Assembly: GCA_937864895.1 (NCBI GenBank)
Contig: CALMDF010000502.1
Location: 1 to 7,625 of the forward strand
Direction of reading: 5' to 3'
Origin: an uncultured Holophagales bacterium
GTDB taxonomy: Bacteria; Acidobacteriota; Thermoanaerobaculia; UBA5066
DNA: 7,625 nt
The notes beneath the pieces were generated by a model. It was not told where the DNA came from and made no database searches. It was given only the letters and a program-made list of their open reading frames with translations. Position 1 is the stretch's first letter. Each line of letters begins with the position of its first letter. Made by a program: the position numbers and the translations under genes. This document shows, one piece after another, positions 6,230 through 7,625 of this stretch.

Positions 6230-7625
6230 ATGCTCGACAAGGAAAGACGGACCAATCCTTTCCCGGGGCTTCGCAGCTTCGAGCCCGACGAGGACCACCT
6301 CTTCTTCGGGAGGGAGTCCCGCATCGACGAGATCCTGACGCGGCTCCGCCGGAGCCGGTTCCTCTCCGTCGTCGGCACCTCCGGAAGCGGCAAGTCGTCC
6401 CTCATCCGCTCGGGCCTCATCCCGTCCCTCCACTCCGGCGTCATGGCGAAGGCCGGCTCGGCCTGGAGGATCGCCATCTTCCGTCCCGGGGAGAACCCGA
6501 TCGGGAACCTCGCCGAGGCGCTGAACGCCCCCGAGGTCCTCGGGCCCGAGGAAGACGCCGAGATGAACCGGTCCTTCCTCGAGACGACGCTCCGCCGGAG
6601 CGCGATGGGCCTCGTCGAGACGATTCGCCAGGCCCGTCTCCCGAAGGGCGAGAACGTCCTCGTCCTCGTCGACCAGTTCGAGGAGCTCTTCCGCTTCAAG
6701 AACAGCCTCCAGCAGCGCGACTCCCGCGACGAGGCGGTCTCGTTCGTCAAGCTCCTCCTCGCGGCGATCGGGCAGCAGGAGCTGCCGGTCTACGTCGTCA
6801 TCACGATGCGGTCCGACTTCATCGGGAACTGCACGGAGTTCGAGGGGCTCACCGAGGCCATCAACGAGGGGCAGTACCTCGTCCCTCGGATGAACCGGGA
6901 GGAGCGCCGGAGCGCGATCGTCGGCCCCGTCGCCGTCGGGGGCGCCGAGATCACGCCGCGCCTCGTCCTGCGCCTCCTCAACGACGTCGGGGACGACCCC
7001 GACCAGCTGCCGATCCTGCAGCACGCCCTCATGCGGACCTGGGACTACTGGGAGGCCCACCACGCCGACGGCGAGCCGATCGACCTCCGTCACTACGAGG
7101 CGATCGGGACGATGACCGAGGCCCTCTCCCGCCACGCCGAGGAGGCCTTCCTCGAGCTGGAGACGCCGGAGAGGCGGACGATCGCCGAGAAGATGTTCAA
7201 GGCGCTCACGGACCGGGGCTCCGACGCCAGGGGCGTCAGGAACCCGAGGCGCCTCGACGAGGTCTGCGCGCTCGCGGGGGCGAGCGAGGCCGAGGCGGCG
7301 GCGGTCGTCGACGTCTTCCGCAAGCCGGGCCGGAGCTTCCTGATGCCGCCGGCGTCGGCGGCGCTGAAGCCGACGTCGATCATCGACATCTCCCACGAGA
7401 GCCTCATGCGGATCTGGACCCGGCTCATCCAGTGGGTCGACGAGGAGGCCCGGTCGGCGCAGGTCTACCTCCGGATCTCGAAGGCGGCCCTGCGCTTCCA
7501 GGAGGGAAAGGTCGGTCTCCTGCGCGACCCGGAGCTCCAGCTGGACCTGAACTGGCGCGAAGAGACGCAGCCGAACTCGGTCTGGGCCGAGCGCTACGTC
7601 CCGGCGTTCGAGCGGGCGATGCTCT
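6230..7625 (+). CDS. STAND-family P-loop NTPase (nSTAND1 type), C-terminus outside the window
   Basis: The first 465 codons are present and the frame is open at the window end. The opening NPFPGLRSFEPDEDHLFFGR (9-28) is the standard lead-in of nSTAND1 proteins. Walker A is GTSGSGKSS (49-57), Walker B LVLVDQFEELF (144-154), a sensor-like TMRSDF lies at 192-197, QLPILQHALMRTW at 259-271, and the winged-helix signature SHESLMRIW at 388-396. STAND ATPases are signal switches: a C-terminal repeat domain, usually WD40 or TPR, binds the trigger, and ATP-driven assembly activates an effector. Nothing past the ATPase and winged-helix modules is visible. The effector is usually fused at the N-terminus, but here the protein starts directly at the NTPase, and the effector is probably the separate TIR protein 11 bp upstream. 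GAGGAAG (6219-6225) serves the ATG at 6230; a GTG at 6227 is in frame and adds one residue. Confidence 0.9.
   Translation, partial: MLDKERRTNPFPGLRSFEPDEDHLFFGRESRIDEILTRLRRSRFLSVVGTSGSGKSSLIRSGLIPSLHSGVMAKAGSAWRIAIFRPGENPIGNLAEALNAPEVLGPEEDAEMNRSFLETTLRRSAMGLVETIRQARLPKGENVLVLVDQFEELFRFKNSLQQRDSRDEAVSFVKLLLAAIGQQELPVYVVITMRSDFIGNCTEFEGLTEAINEGQYLVPRMNREERRSAIVGPVAVGGAEITPRLVLRLLNDVGDDPDQLPILQHALMRTWDYWEAHHADGEPIDLRHYEAIGTMTEALSRHAEEAFLELETPERRTIAEKMFKALTDRGSDARGVRNPRRLDEVCALAGASEAEAAAVVDVFRKPGRSFLMPPASAALKPTSIIDISHESLMRIWTRLIQWVDEEARSAQVYLRISKAALRFQEGKVGLLRDPELQLDLNWREETQPNSVWAERYVPAFERAML

Noticed and set aside
5990..7396. Long open frame on the minus strand (468 codons) opposite the TIR and STAND genes
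   Set aside because: The plus strand here encodes clear TIR-like and P-loop NTPase motifs; the antisense product has biased composition and no domain.

Overview
The window is a high-GC stretch (coding genes rich in CTC, GTC, GCC and GAG codons) from a free-living type of bacterium. The two lipoprotein-type signal peptides point to a bacterium. The codon style and the mix of genes would fit an environmental Acidobacteriota- or Myxococcota-like lineage, but nothing here fixes the phylum and I hold that weakly.

Left part (1-4415). The start of a branched-chain-amino-acid-type ABC transporter binding lipoprotein runs leftward out of the window (174 to 1). A divergent intergenic region (175-349) separates it from a tight rightward cluster of four genes: ornithine carbamoyltransferase (350-1351), carbamate kinase (1361-2302), a short CDF-like cation transporter (2308-2925) and a 5'-nucleotidase/UshA-like lipoprotein whose metal-binding residues are partly lost (2925-4415). 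Gaps are 9 bp, 5 bp and a 1-bp stop/start overlap, so these probably share a transcript. The first two enzymes together make ATP from citrulline through carbamoyl phosphate. The last two have no clear link to that pathway. A GC hairpin follows the last stop codon.

Intergenic 4416-4709 holds two hairpins beyond the terminator-like one, a less GC-rich patch that may hold a promoter, and an unusual leader directly before the next gene: a good Shine-Dalgarno sequence buried in a hairpin, a five-codon mini-ORF, and an ATGA junction with the next start codon.

Right part (4710-7625). A two-gene module: a three-domain TIR-type protein (4710-6218) followed after 11 bp by a STAND-type P-loop NTPase of the nSTAND1 kind (6230 to beyond the window end). 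The NTPase has Walker A, Walker B, a sensor-like TxRSDF motif and the HE-S-L-M-R-x-W winged-helix motif. The simplest reading is a sensor/effector pair. The NTPase, probably with a repeat-bearing C-terminus outside the window, detects a trigger, and the TIR protein, whose first domain keeps the WCxxE catalytic glutamate, acts on NAD+ or a related nucleotide. This resembles TIR- and STAND-based antiphage immunity, but the pairing as two genes with a TIR / DUF4062-like / degenerate TIR-like effector is the part most worth following up.
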